Source: Streptomyces sp. NBC_00510 (GTDB lineage: Bacteria; Actinomycetota; Actinomycetes; Streptomycetales; Streptomycetaceae). Taken from it: DNA of 64,000 nt. The translations under genes and the position numbers were made by a program. How positions within the stretch are numbered: the first letter of the stretch is position 1; each line of letters begins with the position of its first letter. Shown here piece after piece: positions 35,001 through 44,159 of the stretch. Under the pieces are notes generated by a model. It was given only the letters and a program-made list of their open reading frames with translations, was not told where the DNA came from and made no database searches. The stretch spans positions 9,224,001 through 9,288,000 of the forward strand of contig CP107851.1 of the NCBI GenBank assembly GCA_036013505.1, written 5' to 3'.

Positions 35001-38000
35001 GAACTGATCGTGGCCGCAACGGCCACGGACCGCTTCCGAGCGGAGGAGATCTCCTATCTGCTCGACGTGGTGAGTCCGGCGACGGTGCGGAGCCCGAGGC
35101 GCACCGGCCGGGTTCACGACCTGTTCCCCAGCGAGCGGTACCGGCAGCAGATGCTGCAGGAGATCACGAAGTCGGTGCGCACGGTCTTCGCCGTCGTAAC
35201 GGAGGTCGAGGACGCCCGTGTCTGGCTGAACGCCGGGCTCGGCACCCCGTTGCCGTACGACGGGGCTCCTGAAGGTCTCGGAGTGCGGACCGGTGACGTC
35301 GTGGCCGCGGAGATCCGCGGGGGGCCGGCCGCCGTGGTCTCCGTCCGGCGCTTGCCGTGGCCCGAGCCCGAGCCCGGTGAAGTGCGCACGGCCACGGTAC
35401 GGATGACACGTCCGTGGCTACGGGTCGAGGTGGACGGTGTCAGCGGTGCGGTGTATCCGAACGGTGACGGTGCGGTGGCCGACTCGGTTCGCCGACGCTG
35501 GGATCCCGATCTGTCACGGGCGTTCAGCGGGCAGGGTGGGGGGCCGGTGACCGTTCCCGTCCGGTGGGACGGTGAACTCCGGCACTGGGTGCCGGTCGAG
35601 CGCTCGCTCAGCGAACTGATCGTCAAGGAACTCGACTCTCCCGAAGGAGCACGGCTGGTCCACGCGGGTGGCGATCTGTTCGTCACCCGGCCGGGCTTCC
35701 TCTACCGCCTCACCGACGCCGACTGGGAGGACCCCGAGGCCGTCGCCGCACTGCTCGACGGGCAGCCGGGAGGGGTCATCCTGCAAGTGGACCGGGCTGC
35801 CACCGGGGGGCCGCGTCTGCGGGTCACCGCCGACGACAGCCGGAACGTACGGTGGCTACGCCTGTTCAGCGGCAACGAGCACGAATTCACCATCGCCACC
35901 AAGAGCGACCGCGGATACAGAATCGAGGTCGATCCTCCCGAAGGCTTTCCCCCCGCGGTCGTGGCACGCGGAGCGGAGGGCGGCCCGCAGCGCGCCTACG
36001 TGATCACCGCCCCGTGGAGCGAGCGGCAGGCTCGCTTGGCCGAGGTCACGGTCACGCTGGTACCCGTCAGCGGGGTGAAGGACCGGCACTTCCCGACGGT
36101 GGAGCGGTTCGAGGAGGTGTGCGGTGTGGCCGTCGGCGCCCGGGTGACGCTCCGGCGGATCTTCTCGCACAGTCTCGAGAACGCGCTGGTGTGGGCGACC
36201 ACGTCGACCGGGGTCGCCGTGCGGCTGGAGACCGACTCGCTGACCTTGCTGAATCCAGAAGAGGTGGGGAGGTCGGCCGGCGGCATGGTCAGCGGCCGGG
36301 CCGCCGACGTGGTCCGGGTGTACAAGTTGCCGGTGCCGCGGCCACCGGGCTCGGCCATGACGGTCGAGGAGCTCGCCACGCGCGTCCACACGGACGGCGC
36401 GGACACGGCGGAGGTCCGCCGGCAGGTCTCGTCGGCCGACGTGGCGGAAGGTGTGGTCGTCGCGCGCGCCTCCGCGCCGGGACAGGGCGGGGACACGATC
36501 TACGGCACGTGGTGCCGCTTCGGCGACCAGGTCCATTACGTCGAGCTCCCCCAGGAGCACCTGGGCGCGACGATCGCCCAGTTGGTGGGCCAGACGTTCG
36601 TCGGCACGCGTGACGGTGCGCAGTGGACTTTCCGGTTCTCTCCGAGGGAGATCACCGTACGCGCCCTGTTCGAGGTGCGGACCGGAGCGGATGTCGACGG
36701 ACCCGAGGTCTTCGTCGGTTCCGACGGTACCGCCGATCTTTACCAGCACCCGACACGACCCGTGCTGGTGCGCCGCCCCGCGGCCGGCGGAGACGCCATC
36801 CGCCGGCTGGACCTGGCCACCGCTGACGTCACACTGCTCGACCGCCGGCCCATCACGATGCGCACCGTGGCGGTGCGCACCCGCAAGGACTCGGTGGTGC
36901 TGTTCGGCGGCTCGTCGTTCCGTGAGGACGTCGGCGACGCCCAGGTCGTGGGCGTCCGGCTGGATCTCACCCCGTCGCGCTCCGGCCGGGGGGACCGCGT
37001 CCGCGCGCGCCGCACCTTCTCCCTCCGTGCACGCTCGGCTTCGGCCCCCCGCCGCGTACAGCAGGTCGACCACGCCGGGCGATGGCAGCGATTCCTCGCG
37101 GCGGGGCACGATCACGTGACGGGGAGTCTTGCCAAGACGCACGTCGACATCACGGGCGGCCTCAGGCCCCCGGGGCCCGACGGCAAGCTCTCCGCCCGGC
37201 TTCCCCTGCTGCCGGGTGAGGAGCCCGCGGTCGCCGGGGTGCCCTACCGCACCCTGGGCGTCCGGGTGAGGCTCGTGCCGCACGGGGACGGATACGCCGC
37301 GTCGTATGCCACGGCCACCCCGAAGACTCTGCCCGAGTTCATGCGCCTGATGCATCAGGAGGTCACCGCAGGCGACGTGAGCCGGCCCTTTGCCGATGCC
37401 CTCTACTACGTGTCCCCTCCTACGGCCCAGTTGGACGCCCACGTCTTCGAGTGGGGATACGGGTGGACCGTCGCTGTGCCGGCGGGCAGACTGAGCGTCG
37501 CGGGCACCCCGGACCGGCGCGGACTGCCGCCGCTGTTCCACGGTGACCGCATCGAGGCCGCGAGCTTCGTGGCGGCCGACGACGGCGGTGACCCCGTCAT
37601 GGTCATCGCCTGGCGTGACATCCGCCCCAGGTACGTCACGCAGATCGTCGACGAGCGGCGCCAGCAGTATCTGCACCTGCTCGACGTCGAGGTCGGCGTG
37701 GCCACGGGGACCTTGCGGGTGATGAGGGCGCAGGCGGGGCGGCGTCGCGGCGACGACCCGTTCCGCAGCGCGGAATGGGTCCCGTTCCCCGCGACCCTCG
37801 ACGACGACAGTCGGAAACTGGTGCTCGAGCAGTTGCGGCAGAGCGGCGAGACGGGTCTGGTGCGGCGCCGGATCCTGGCCAGGTTCGACAACGAGACGGC
37901 GATCTCCACCGGTGGCCGGGAACGGATGTTCCAGGCCGTCCGAGCGGACGGAGCCGGACTCAGGGACAAGGACCGCGTCTTTCTGACGGCCCGACAGATC

Positions 38001-41000
38001 GAGCAGACCAGCAACGAGCTCACCGTGATCTTCGGCATTCCTGACGCCCTCAACACCGAAGACCTCTCCGTCCGCGTGAACCGGCGGGAGTTCTCCTTCC
38101 GCGAGAGCACCCTCGCCAGACTGCTCGCCCGGGGGCTGGACGTGGAGAAGGCGGAGGTCGTGATGCTCGTCCGGCTCACCGCCCCCAACCGGAAGGGCGT
38201 GCGTCACGGCTCGATCAAGGACGGCCCGGCGCGGCGGCCCGAGACCCTCGTCAGCTATCTCGCGAGTCGTGGTGGCTCCTGCTACGCGGTGTTCGGCAGG
38301 GTCGCCACCCGTGGTGCGGGACGTCTGGAGATCGCGCCGGGTGTCCTCTACGGTACGGCCGGTGTGGTCGGCGCGGAGGAAGCCCGACACGGCTCGGTGG
38401 TCCGCCTCGTACTCGACGACGCACGACGGGTGGTCCTGACGACCGCGCTGCCCGCCGACCAGTCCTACGTCGGAGCGAAGGGCCGCGCCGCGGTTGTCTT
38501 CCCCAAGTCGGACCTGTTGCGGCGGAACTCACCGGAGCGCCGTCGCGACATGGGGTCCGGGTTCGTGGTGTCCGGCCTGCCCGATGTGCAGGCGTCGCCG
38601 GTGAACGGTGCCGGAGCCGAGGTCCTTGCCGCTCCCCATCCCAAGATCTGCTGGTTGAGGGAATCGCGCGACGGCTCGGTTGAGCTCCGACTGGCTTCCC
38701 CGAACGAGGCGCGTGTCGCCCGCCTGGTGCGGCGCGACGCCGACCGGCCCGCGGAGGTGCGGCCTCGCGTGTTGCCCGGGGAGCCGCGGGGGGAGCGCGA
38801 CACCCTCCCCATGCCGTGGGCCCGGATGTCATTCACCTACACCACGGCCGGCAGCATCGCCAGAGCGTGCGCCGCGCTCCGGTGGCAGCACCATGACCGG
38901 TACACAGGGCACGCCCGCGGGGATCGGATCGTCGGACCGTATGAAGTCAGCCCCGGCAGCCTCCTGTTCGACGGCGTCGCCTTCGATGACGACGCCGGCT
39001 GGACGCTGCGGTACGGGCCGGACCGACTCGCCGCCTTCGGCTTTCCCGCCGGCGAACTGCTGGACGGACCCGCACGCGAGCGCCCCCTGACCGTGGCCGG
39101 CGTGTCCGCCGACGGCGGGGGCGTCTGGGTGGAACTCGGGCCGGGGCGCTTGGTGGAGATCCGCGGTGCGCTCGTCACAGCGGAAGGCCGTACCGCCCTC
39201 ACCGGGCTGGACTGGCCGGCCTTCGCCCCCGGGGACCAGATCGGTCTGTCCCAGGACGACTCTTCACAGGACGCCCACGGCTGGGAGGCGAGTCAGGAGT
39301 CCTTGGTGCTCACGTCCTGGCGGACCACGGTGACCGGAGCGCTGCCCCGTGACGACCGTGACGCCCGGGTCCTGCTGCCGGTGCGAGGTACCGACCGTGG
39401 AGGCGGGGCGCTCCACCTTGCGGACGGGCAGGGGAGACTGGTCTACCCGCTCGACAGGACCGCACTGACCGCGCTGCAGGGTGTCGAGGCAGTATGGCTC
39501 GACGCCCGCAACGACGTGGAGCCGTACACGGCCGGATCGGTCCGGCCAGGTGACACCGTGCTGCTCATGGCGGACGAGCACGGCCGGCTGACCGTGGCCG
39601 GACTGCCCGATGTGGAGGTGCGGGTCGCGCCCCGGGGGGACCGCAACTGGCCGGGGTACGACTGGCTGCACCGGCGACTCGCGCATGATTCCGGCCGACG
39701 GAACCTGCTCGAGGCCTTCGACGGGCAACTCCCCGTCACCGTGCACAGTGTCGGCATCGACCGGCCCGTGGTGACCGTCTCGCGGGAACGGCAGCCGTCG
39801 GGCTTCTGGCCGCGTGCCCGGCAGGTGCGAACGGAACTGCTCGCCGCGTCGGGTCGGCAACTGCTGCTCCGGTCCGGCGCGGCGGTGTACTCGGTCTCCC
39901 TCGACGAGGCGGTCCTCGGCGTTCCCACGACGCTCGCCGGGCAGGTGGCCGCGGCCTTGGACGGAGCGACGCGCAGCCGCCCCCTCGTGCTCTGGTGGCG
40001 GGTGGACGAGCAAGGTGTGCGGCAGTCGGGACTGGCCGAGTCGGCCGGCGACGCGGGACCCCAGGACGTGGTCGTCGTGCTGGAGGCCGAGGTGGCGATC
40101 GACGGGGCAGCCGTCGGCGTGGTGTGCCGGGACGTGGCCACCTCCAGGCTCCACTGGCTGGGGGCCGACCAGGCCTCGTGGGTACGGGACGTCGCGGCCG
40201 GGGACCTGCTGGCCAACCTGGCACGCGCCAACCGGTTGACGGCGCGGCTCCGCCCCGACGGCAGCCTGTCCGTCAACACCCGCCCGGCCGTCTCCCACCA
40301 GCTCAGGCGCTTGCAGCTGGGCCAGTCCCTCCGGCTCGTGCTGGGCGAGGGACGTCCACGGCCTGCCGGGGACGGCACGTGGCGGTACATCGCCAGACTC
40401 GAGATGCCTCCGATCCTGATGTCCTATGTGTCCACCGACCCGGAATTGACGCCGGGGACCTCCCGTCTGACCGAAGTCGACACCGTCGACCGAGGGGGCC
40501 AGCCGTCGGTGACGACGGTGGACGCGAACAGCCGGCGAGTCACCCTCGATCTCCCTCGTTGGCTGACGGTGGCGCACCAGGCGATCGTCGAGGACGGCAG
40601 CCCCGGTGCCGCCCTCGGCCGGTTCGACGAGTACCGCCGCTGGTACCGGGAGGGTAGGGGCGGAGTCACCGGCGACGCGCCGACCGAGGCGGTGGTACGC
40701 CTTGCCGGGGACCTGGTCGACGGAGCCGAGGTGGACGTGCGGCAGCTCCGCGAGGTGACCACTCGTTGGATGGCCGCCCACGGCCGGGCCGTCTTCAACC
40801 TGATCGGTGACGAGGAGATGGATGCCGCCCCCCTGCTCGCCGGGGCGCTCGTGATGGACGCGCTCGCCGGCCGGGACCGGGACTGGGATCCGGTGGTCGT
40901 GCTGTATCTGCACCAGATCGGCCGACGTGCGGCGGCCAGCCTGCACACCGAGCAGCTTGCCACAGCGTGGGTGGGGGAGCCCGAGGTGCATCATCTCGGC

Positions 41001-41447
41001 GGTGCGTGGGTCCGGCTGCGCGCGCTCTCCCTGGCTCGTGAGCTTGAGCCCCGGCAGGTACGGCAGTTGCGTGAATTCTGCAGGGCGATGCTCACCAAAC
41101 CGGTGCTGCGCAACGTCGAGAACGCTCTGGCACCCGTCGCCCGTTCGTTGCTCGCCGCCGTCGGCGAACTCGAATCGGCTGAGGAGCTCCTGCGGGACGC
41201 GACTGTTCTGGCCGGGCCGGCGACGTGGGCCAGGACCTTGCTGCCTCCGTCCGGTCACGCGACCGCTCAGCCGACGCTGCTCGGGCGGCAGCGCGAACAG
41301 CTTCGGGCGCTGGCCGATCACGTGGTCAATGACGCCGTTCCGCTCACCCTGCTTCCGGTGGTGGCACCACCGTTCGGGTCCGAGGGCGACCTGGCACGGC
41401 GGGTGCTGCGCAACCTTCACAGCACCTCGGGTCCGTCCCCCGACTGA
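32070..41447 (+). CDS. Giant (3,125-residue) protein of the trypco2-peptidase operon
   Basis: A 3,125-residue protein I cannot assign. Residues ~1-1010 are almost all helical, with Trp/Arg-rich helices and a charged stretch near 640 (RRRGKLEKERARQQ). Residues ~1030-2860 are beta-rich and repetitive: short barrels recur with a G-D-x-V/I-x-L turn (VRTGDVVAAEI, FHGDRIEAASF, FAPGDQIGLSQ, VRPGDTVLLMAD, AAGDLLANL), reminiscent of tandem SH3- or OB-like folds. Residues ~2865-3125 are helical again. No signal peptide, membrane segment, Walker motif or nuclease motif was found by eye. ATG at 32070 overlaps the peptidase stop. Two regulon operons flank it at a distance but none of their operators controls it. 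Scaffold, sensor or peptidase substrate are all possible. Confidence 0.85.
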   Translation: MSLLADWYFCTAMRLSPADTHAFLDTLGVLRRTDAERADLLDAAEALKSSPSWLQLYALRPLLTAHGRLADRTAATADGAPGPEGAEVAAERRERAAERVEEGRTQSGYGDAELGRRIGELCEAVLATTDHPLAAHLGTVLGAVIQDADGARRVLLKDITKPLAEEPRGALGPDPSPPYHDLNDHIVPTVTVIALAELTRRRPTSAAQDWLGENADPVAAAALRGEYGRLALLTAVEASGRADPQARDEVWRNLWLDGRGAPHLQPDLLDALSRLWFGHPDTEDPPSVAELETEAVTGDDLALWARARRHDTSACAEFYALLTGHTNGAWDAMGAVLWQSVLWSLAAEVDPAGAAARLARWWRTPRRTPGETVTVHVGRMTTRATEHLSLLHQLSRAPGSRVVVDEAPVDETGERAGSTVCSPWVDRWHDGWDHMRRNGPAFRFGSSGPSEPLVRLLAAASLSVSLLAALPEAREEQEHDHLTALVLHTVDVLRDQATLLTDLELGEYTGDHPLGPALASLVWHVYRVLQETGAGHDPRVDPRRFAAFAARVLEDDASADLEDNEQSARLARQAVGAICTMWIRRAWVESSAIRPEEGPGRWFLGDPPLALRVLMAGLDRLSLLLTQFRALKQQESRRRGKLEKERARQQPGTAAEPVRTRSVSLTRGLWTPDLMPTAQLLKEIYPADWPDPVGSRWPQLDLDWYGQRDGLRKLYEPRLRRAGDDPEAVTVNTVRAERLLLSPRYPLQVWRESTPDLEGWARVDSAPITMRALRLVALLQDHQAVASDGYREWIEDWLDRIHAVQRREELSLDVRAIMIRLLAPAVPGGGVDYERLLSSVHGATVDAIMEFGSSTPRHIEMLLEQLAGSVGLAREATDRLRLRALETIYRQRQYRGQQLTLWGVSEVRRERDAAVNRELAIRRYLDGIAASAHQESERVPVLERAHALWARTQLRPLLSGTRVPLTDRRHRRGEGVPELIVAATATDRFRAEEISYLLDVVSPATVRSPRRTGRVHDLFPSERYRQQMLQEITKSVRTVFAVVTEVEDARVWLNAGLGTPLPYDGAPEGLGVRTGDVVAAEIRGGPAAVVSVRRLPWPEPEPGEVRTATVRMTRPWLRVEVDGVSGAVYPNGDGAVADSVRRRWDPDLSRAFSGQGGGPVTVPVRWDGELRHWVPVERSLSELIVKELDSPEGARLVHAGGDLFVTRPGFLYRLTDADWEDPEAVAALLDGQPGGVILQVDRAATGGPRLRVTADDSRNVRWLRLFSGNEHEFTIATKSDRGYRIEVDPPEGFPPAVVARGAEGGPQRAYVITAPWSERQARLAEVTVTLVPVSGVKDRHFPTVERFEEVCGVAVGARVTLRRIFSHSLENALVWATTSTGVAVRLETDSLTLLNPEEVGRSAGGMVSGRAADVVRVYKLPVPRPPGSAMTVEELATRVHTDGADTAEVRRQVSSADVAEGVVVARASAPGQGGDTIYGTWCRFGDQVHYVELPQEHLGATIAQLVGQTFVGTRDGAQWTFRFSPREITVRALFEVRTGADVDGPEVFVGSDGTADLYQHPTRPVLVRRPAAGGDAIRRLDLATADVTLLDRRPITMRTVAVRTRKDSVVLFGGSSFREDVGDAQVVGVRLDLTPSRSGRGDRVRARRTFSLRARSASAPRRVQQVDHAGRWQRFLAAGHDHVTGSLAKTHVDITGGLRPPGPDGKLSARLPLLPGEEPAVAGVPYRTLGVRVRLVPHGDGYAASYATATPKTLPEFMRLMHQEVTAGDVSRPFADALYYVSPPTAQLDAHVFEWGYGWTVAVPAGRLSVAGTPDRRGLPPLFHGDRIEAASFVAADDGGDPVMVIAWRDIRPRYVTQIVDERRQQYLHLLDVEVGVATGTLRVMRAQAGRRRGDDPFRSAEWVPFPATLDDDSRKLVLEQLRQSGETGLVRRRILARFDNETAISTGGRERMFQAVRADGAGLRDKDRVFLTARQIEQTSNELTVIFGIPDALNTEDLSVRVNRREFSFRESTLARLLARGLDVEKAEVVMLVRLTAPNRKGVRHGSIKDGPARRPETLVSYLASRGGSCYAVFGRVATRGAGRLEIAPGVLYGTAGVVGAEEARHGSVVRLVLDDARRVVLTTALPADQSYVGAKGRAAVVFPKSDLLRRNSPERRRDMGSGFVVSGLPDVQASPVNGAGAEVLAAPHPKICWLRESRDGSVELRLASPNEARVARLVRRDADRPAEVRPRVLPGEPRGERDTLPMPWARMSFTYTTAGSIARACAALRWQHHDRYTGHARGDRIVGPYEVSPGSLLFDGVAFDDDAGWTLRYGPDRLAAFGFPAGELLDGPARERPLTVAGVSADGGGVWVELGPGRLVEIRGALVTAEGRTALTGLDWPAFAPGDQIGLSQDDSSQDAHGWEASQESLVLTSWRTTVTGALPRDDRDARVLLPVRGTDRGGGALHLADGQGRLVYPLDRTALTALQGVEAVWLDARNDVEPYTAGSVRPGDTVLLMADEHGRLTVAGLPDVEVRVAPRGDRNWPGYDWLHRRLAHDSGRRNLLEAFDGQLPVTVHSVGIDRPVVTVSRERQPSGFWPRARQVRTELLAASGRQLLLRSGAAVYSVSLDEAVLGVPTTLAGQVAAALDGATRSRPLVLWWRVDEQGVRQSGLAESAGDAGPQDVVVVLEAEVAIDGAAVGVVCRDVATSRLHWLGADQASWVRDVAAGDLLANLARANRLTARLRPDGSLSVNTRPAVSHQLRRLQLGQSLRLVLGEGRPRPAGDGTWRYIARLEMPPILMSYVSTDPELTPGTSRLTEVDTVDRGGQPSVTTVDANSRRVTLDLPRWLTVAHQAIVEDGSPGAALGRFDEYRRWYREGRGGVTGDAPTEAVVRLAGDLVDGAEVDVRQLREVTTRWMAAHGRAVFNLIGDEEMDAAPLLAGALVMDALAGRDRDWDPVVVLYLHQIGRRAAASLHTEQLATAWVGEPEVHHLGGAWVRLRALSLARELEPRQVRQLREFCRAMLTKPVLRNVENALAPVARSLLAAVGELESAEELLRDATVLAGPATWARTLLPPSGHATAQPTLLGRQREQLRALADHVVNDAVPLTLLPVVAPPFGSEGDLARRVLRNLHSTSGPSPD

Positions 41448-41487
41448 CCGTGTGCGGCGCCGCAGCTGTCCGGGGGTCTGCGAACGG

Positions 41488-41961
41488 TCAGGCCCCCGGG
41501 GATCCCGGCACCGTGGGGGAGGGGCGCCGCTCCAGGGCGGCGATCTGCTCGACGCGGCGCTGGTGCACCCCGCCCTTGAACGGGGTCTCCAGCCAGGCCG
41601 CCACGATCTCCTCGGCCAGGTCGGCGGTGAGCACCATCGCCGCCAGCACGAGCACGTTGGAGTCGTTGTTCCCCCGCGAGATGCGGGTGCTCCACACGTC
41701 GTGGCACAGGCCCGCCCGGATGCCGGGGACCTTGTTGCAGGCGACGGTCTCGCCCAGGCCGCTGCCGCCCAGGACGATGCCGCGGTCGGCGGCGCCGGCG
41801 ACGACCCGGTCGCAGACGTCCGCGCACAGCGGCGGGTAGTCGACGGTCTCGGCGCTGTGGCTGCCGCGGTCGTCGACGGTGTGGCCGCGGGCGGTGAGCC
41901 AGGCGGTCAGCCGGGCCTTGAGGGCGACCCCGTTGTGGTCCCCGGCGATGGCGATGCGCAC
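41488..41961 (-). CDS. RpiB/LacAB-family isomerase
   Basis: A 157-residue protein of the ribose-5-phosphate isomerase B / LacAB family: IAIAGDHNGVALK at the N-terminus and LGGSGLGETVACNKVPG at the active site, where the base is Glu as in actinobacterial RpiB rather than the E. coli Cys. It interconverts aldose and ketose forms through an enediol. It follows a 4,5-dihydroxyphthalate-decarboxylase-like gene with a 23-base gap and shares operator F, so it may isomerise a pathway intermediate rather than ribose phosphate; inference only. Confidence 0.85.
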   Translation of the reverse strand: MRIAIAGDHNGVALKARLTAWLTARGHTVDDRGSHSAETVDYPPLCADVCDRVVAGAADRGIVLGGSGLGETVACNKVPGIRAGLCHDVWSTRISRGNNDSNVLVLAAMVLTADLAEEIVAAWLETPFKGGVHQRRVEQIAALERRPSPTVPGSPGA

Positions 41962-41984
41962 CGTGTCTCCTCCTTCGGGGGACG

Positions 41985-42935
41985 TCAGGCGGTCAGGTCG
42001 CGGGTGGTCTCGGCGAACAGGCCGTCGAGCGGCACCGCGCGGTCCAGGATGCGCTGGTCCACCGCGTGCCGCAGCAGTTCCTCCAGCACCGCCCTGTTGG
42101 GCTCGATGCCGTACGGCAGCGGGTCGGCGCCGGTGGTCTCCATGACCCGGCGGTACATGCGGTCCGTCGCCGTGCCGGAGCCGGGGGTGCCGTCCCGCAG
42201 CCCCTCGACGTAGCGCGACTTGGCGCGCGCGAAGGCGTCGAAGACCGCGGCACCCAGTTCGGGCCGTGCGGCGAGGAGTTCGTCCTTGACGACGACGAGG
42301 TGGTTGACCGGGTAGAGTCCGCGTTCGCGCAGGGCCGTGAAGCCCGCCTCCTGCGGGTCGGGGATCAGCGGCGCCAGGGCGGGCGACTTCGGGGGCGGCC
42401 CGATGACGGCGGCGAGTTCGCCGGCGAGCAGCATCTCCTCCAGGGAGCGTCCCGGTTCCATCGGGACGACGTTGGCCGGCGGCCGGTAGTCGGCGACGTG
42501 CTCGTCACCGGAGAGCACCCAGGTCACCCGGCTGAGGTCGACCCCGTACTCGTCCCGCAGGACGGCCCGCGCCCACACGCCCGTGGTGACCGTGTAGCCG
42601 CGGCTCACGCCGACCCGGCGGCCCTCCAGGTCCTTGGGCCCGCGGACGTCCGAAGCGGGGTCGTGGTGGATCGCGCCGTGGTGGAAACCGCGGACGAGGA
42701 AGGCGGGGACGGCCGTGAACCGTGCGCCGTGCGCCTTCGCCACGAGGTAGGTGGTGAGCGCCATCTCGCTGACGTCGAACTCCAGCCCGCGGACCATGCG
42801 CCGGAAGGCGTCGACGAGGACGGGCACCTCCTCGAAGTCGAAGCGGAAGCCGTGCGGGGTGACGGCGCCGGTCTTGAGCGCCTCGTTGTTGCCCTGCGTG
42901 CGCGTGACCGTCCTGAGCCGCGGTGTCCCGTCCAT
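41985..42935 (-). CDS. 4,5-dihydroxyphthalate-decarboxylase-like protein A
   Basis: A 316-residue protein of the Pht5/4,5-dihydroxyphthalate decarboxylase group, which has a periplasmic-binding-protein fold without a signal peptide. Recognisable segments are FEEVPVLVDAFRRMVRGLEF, DVSEMALTTYLVAKAHG, DLEGRRVGVSRGYT and YPVNHLVVVKDELL. Family members decarboxylate hydroxylated phthalates to protocatechuate-type catechols. A second, divergent paralogue is encoded at 45878. This one is divergent from the MDR-dehydrogenase operon across operator F and leads a two-gene unit with the RpiB-like gene. Confidence 0.82.
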   Translation of the reverse strand: MDGTPRLRTVTRTQGNNEALKTGAVTPHGFRFDFEEVPVLVDAFRRMVRGLEFDVSEMALTTYLVAKAHGARFTAVPAFLVRGFHHGAIHHDPASDVRGPKDLEGRRVGVSRGYTVTTGVWARAVLRDEYGVDLSRVTWVLSGDEHVADYRPPANVVPMEPGRSLEEMLLAGELAAVIGPPPKSPALAPLIPDPQEAGFTALRERGLYPVNHLVVVKDELLAARPELGAAVFDAFARAKSRYVEGLRDGTPGSGTATDRMYRRVMETTGADPLPYGIEPNRAVLEELLRHAVDQRILDRAVPLDGLFAETTRDLTA

Positions 42936-42977
42936 ACCGTCCGCCCTTCTGATGCTTCCTGACGCAGAGAAAGGTAC

Positions 42978-42997
42978 CATGGTCAGACCATAAGGCC
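42978..42997. promoter_or_regulatory. Shared FadR-type operator, site F
   Basis: On the minus strand: GGCCTTATGGTCTGACCATG. ATGGTCAGACCAT (42979-42991, plus strand) is a perfect palindrome with 6-bp arms around one base, the best match of the seven. It sits between two divergent units and could control both. Confidence 0.85.
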
Positions 42998-43043
42998 ATA
43001 GGCTAAGGTGCCTCGCGAACAGCCCCCTACACGAGGAGAGGCC

Positions 43044-44159
43044 ATGGCCGAAAAGGTGCTGGCGGCGGTCAGGACGGGCCCGGGCACGACCGAGGTGCGC
43101 GAGTTCGCGATGCCCGACGTCCCTGACGACGGAGCCCTGTTGAAGGTCGAGGTCGCGGGCATCTGCGGCACCGACGTGAAGATGTACCGCAAGCCGCCCT
43201 TCGCCGATCCCGTGATCATGGGCCACGAGAACGTCGGCGTCATCGCGAGGGCCGGCCGCACCTTCACCGAGCGCAAGGGCCTGCGCGAGGGCGACCGCGT
43301 CTTCGCCGAGCACTACGTCGGCTGCTTCCGCTGCGAATGGTGCCACCGCGGCGAGTACCGGCACTGCGAGGCCACCGACTGGCGCACCAACCCCGACGCC
43401 CGCCGCTACGGCTACACCTCGGCCGACCACCCCTACCACCTGTGGGGCGGCTTCGCCCAGTACCTCTACCTGCCCTGGAACGCCGTGACGCACCGCGTCC
43501 CCGACGGGGTCTCCGCCGAACTCGCCGGACTGGTCACGCCGTTGTCCAACGGCATCGAATGGGCCCTGGTCACCGCGGGCGTCGGCTACGCCTCCACCGT
43601 CCTCATCCAGGGGCCCGGGCAACAGGGCCTGTCCCAGGTCGTCGCCTGCAAGCAGGCCGGCGCCGCCACCGTCGTCGTCACCGGCACCACCCGCGACGCC
43701 GCGCGGCTCTCCCTCGCCCGTGAACTCGGCGCCGACCACGTCGTCGACGTCCAGCGGGAGGACGCCCTCACCCGCGTGCTGGAGATCACCGGCGGCCGCG
43801 GCGTCGACGTCGTCCTGGACTGCACCGCGGGCGCCGGCACCGCACCCGTCCTCCTCGGCATCGACGCGCTCAAGCGCCGCGAGGGCGTCATGGTCGTCCA
43901 GGGTGAACTCGCCGCCTTCCCCGACTTCCCCATGAAGAAGCTCACCGAGAAGTCCATCAGCCTCAAGAGCGCCCGCGGCCACAGCTACCGCTCCTGCGAA
44001 CTCGCCCTCGAACAGCTCGCGTCCGGACGCTTCCCCCTGGAGAAGCTGAGCACCCACAGCTTCCCGCTCGCCGAGGCCGACCGCGCCATCAGGACCGTCG
44101 GCGGGGAGACGGGCGAGGACGCCGTGCACGTCTCCCTGCTGCCGTGGGCGGCGGCATGA
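43044..44159 (+). CDS. Zinc-dependent MDR alcohol dehydrogenase
   Basis: A 371-residue medium-chain dehydrogenase. The catalytic zinc region reads [11 protein letters not shown] and MGHENVG. The structural zinc cysteines are in [15 protein letters not shown]. The nucleotide-binding segment is [21 protein letters not shown], where GPGQQG stands for the usual GxGxxG. It oxidises an alcohol or semialdehyde with NAD(P). In the protocatechuate 4,5-cleavage pathway a dehydrogenase (LigC) acts before lactone opening, but LigC is of another family, so this enzyme may fill that step or a different one. Start at ATG 43044 after GAGGAG; its stop overlaps the next ATG. Confidence 0.88.
   Translation: MAEKVLAAVRTGPGTTEVREFAMPDVPDDGALLKVEVAGICGTDVKMYRKPPFADPVIMGHENVGVIARAGRTFTERKGLREGDRVFAEHYVGCFRCEWCHRGEYRHCEATDWRTNPDARRYGYTSADHPYHLWGGFAQYLYLPWNAVTHRVPDGVSAELAGLVTPLSNGIEWALVTAGVGYASTVLIQGPGQQGLSQVVACKQAGAATVVVTGTTRDAARLSLARELGADHVVDVQREDALTRVLEITGGRGVDVVLDCTAGAGTAPVLLGIDALKRREGVMVVQGELAAFPDFPMKKLTEKSISLKSARGHSYRSCELALEQLASGRFPLEKLSTHSFPLAEADRAIRTVGGETGEDAVHVSLLPWAAA

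Noticed and set aside
41470-41499. CCGGGGG...CCCCCGG inverted repeat after the giant gene
   Set aside because: Arms of seven bases with a long loop overlapping the RpiB-like stop; too weak to call a terminator.
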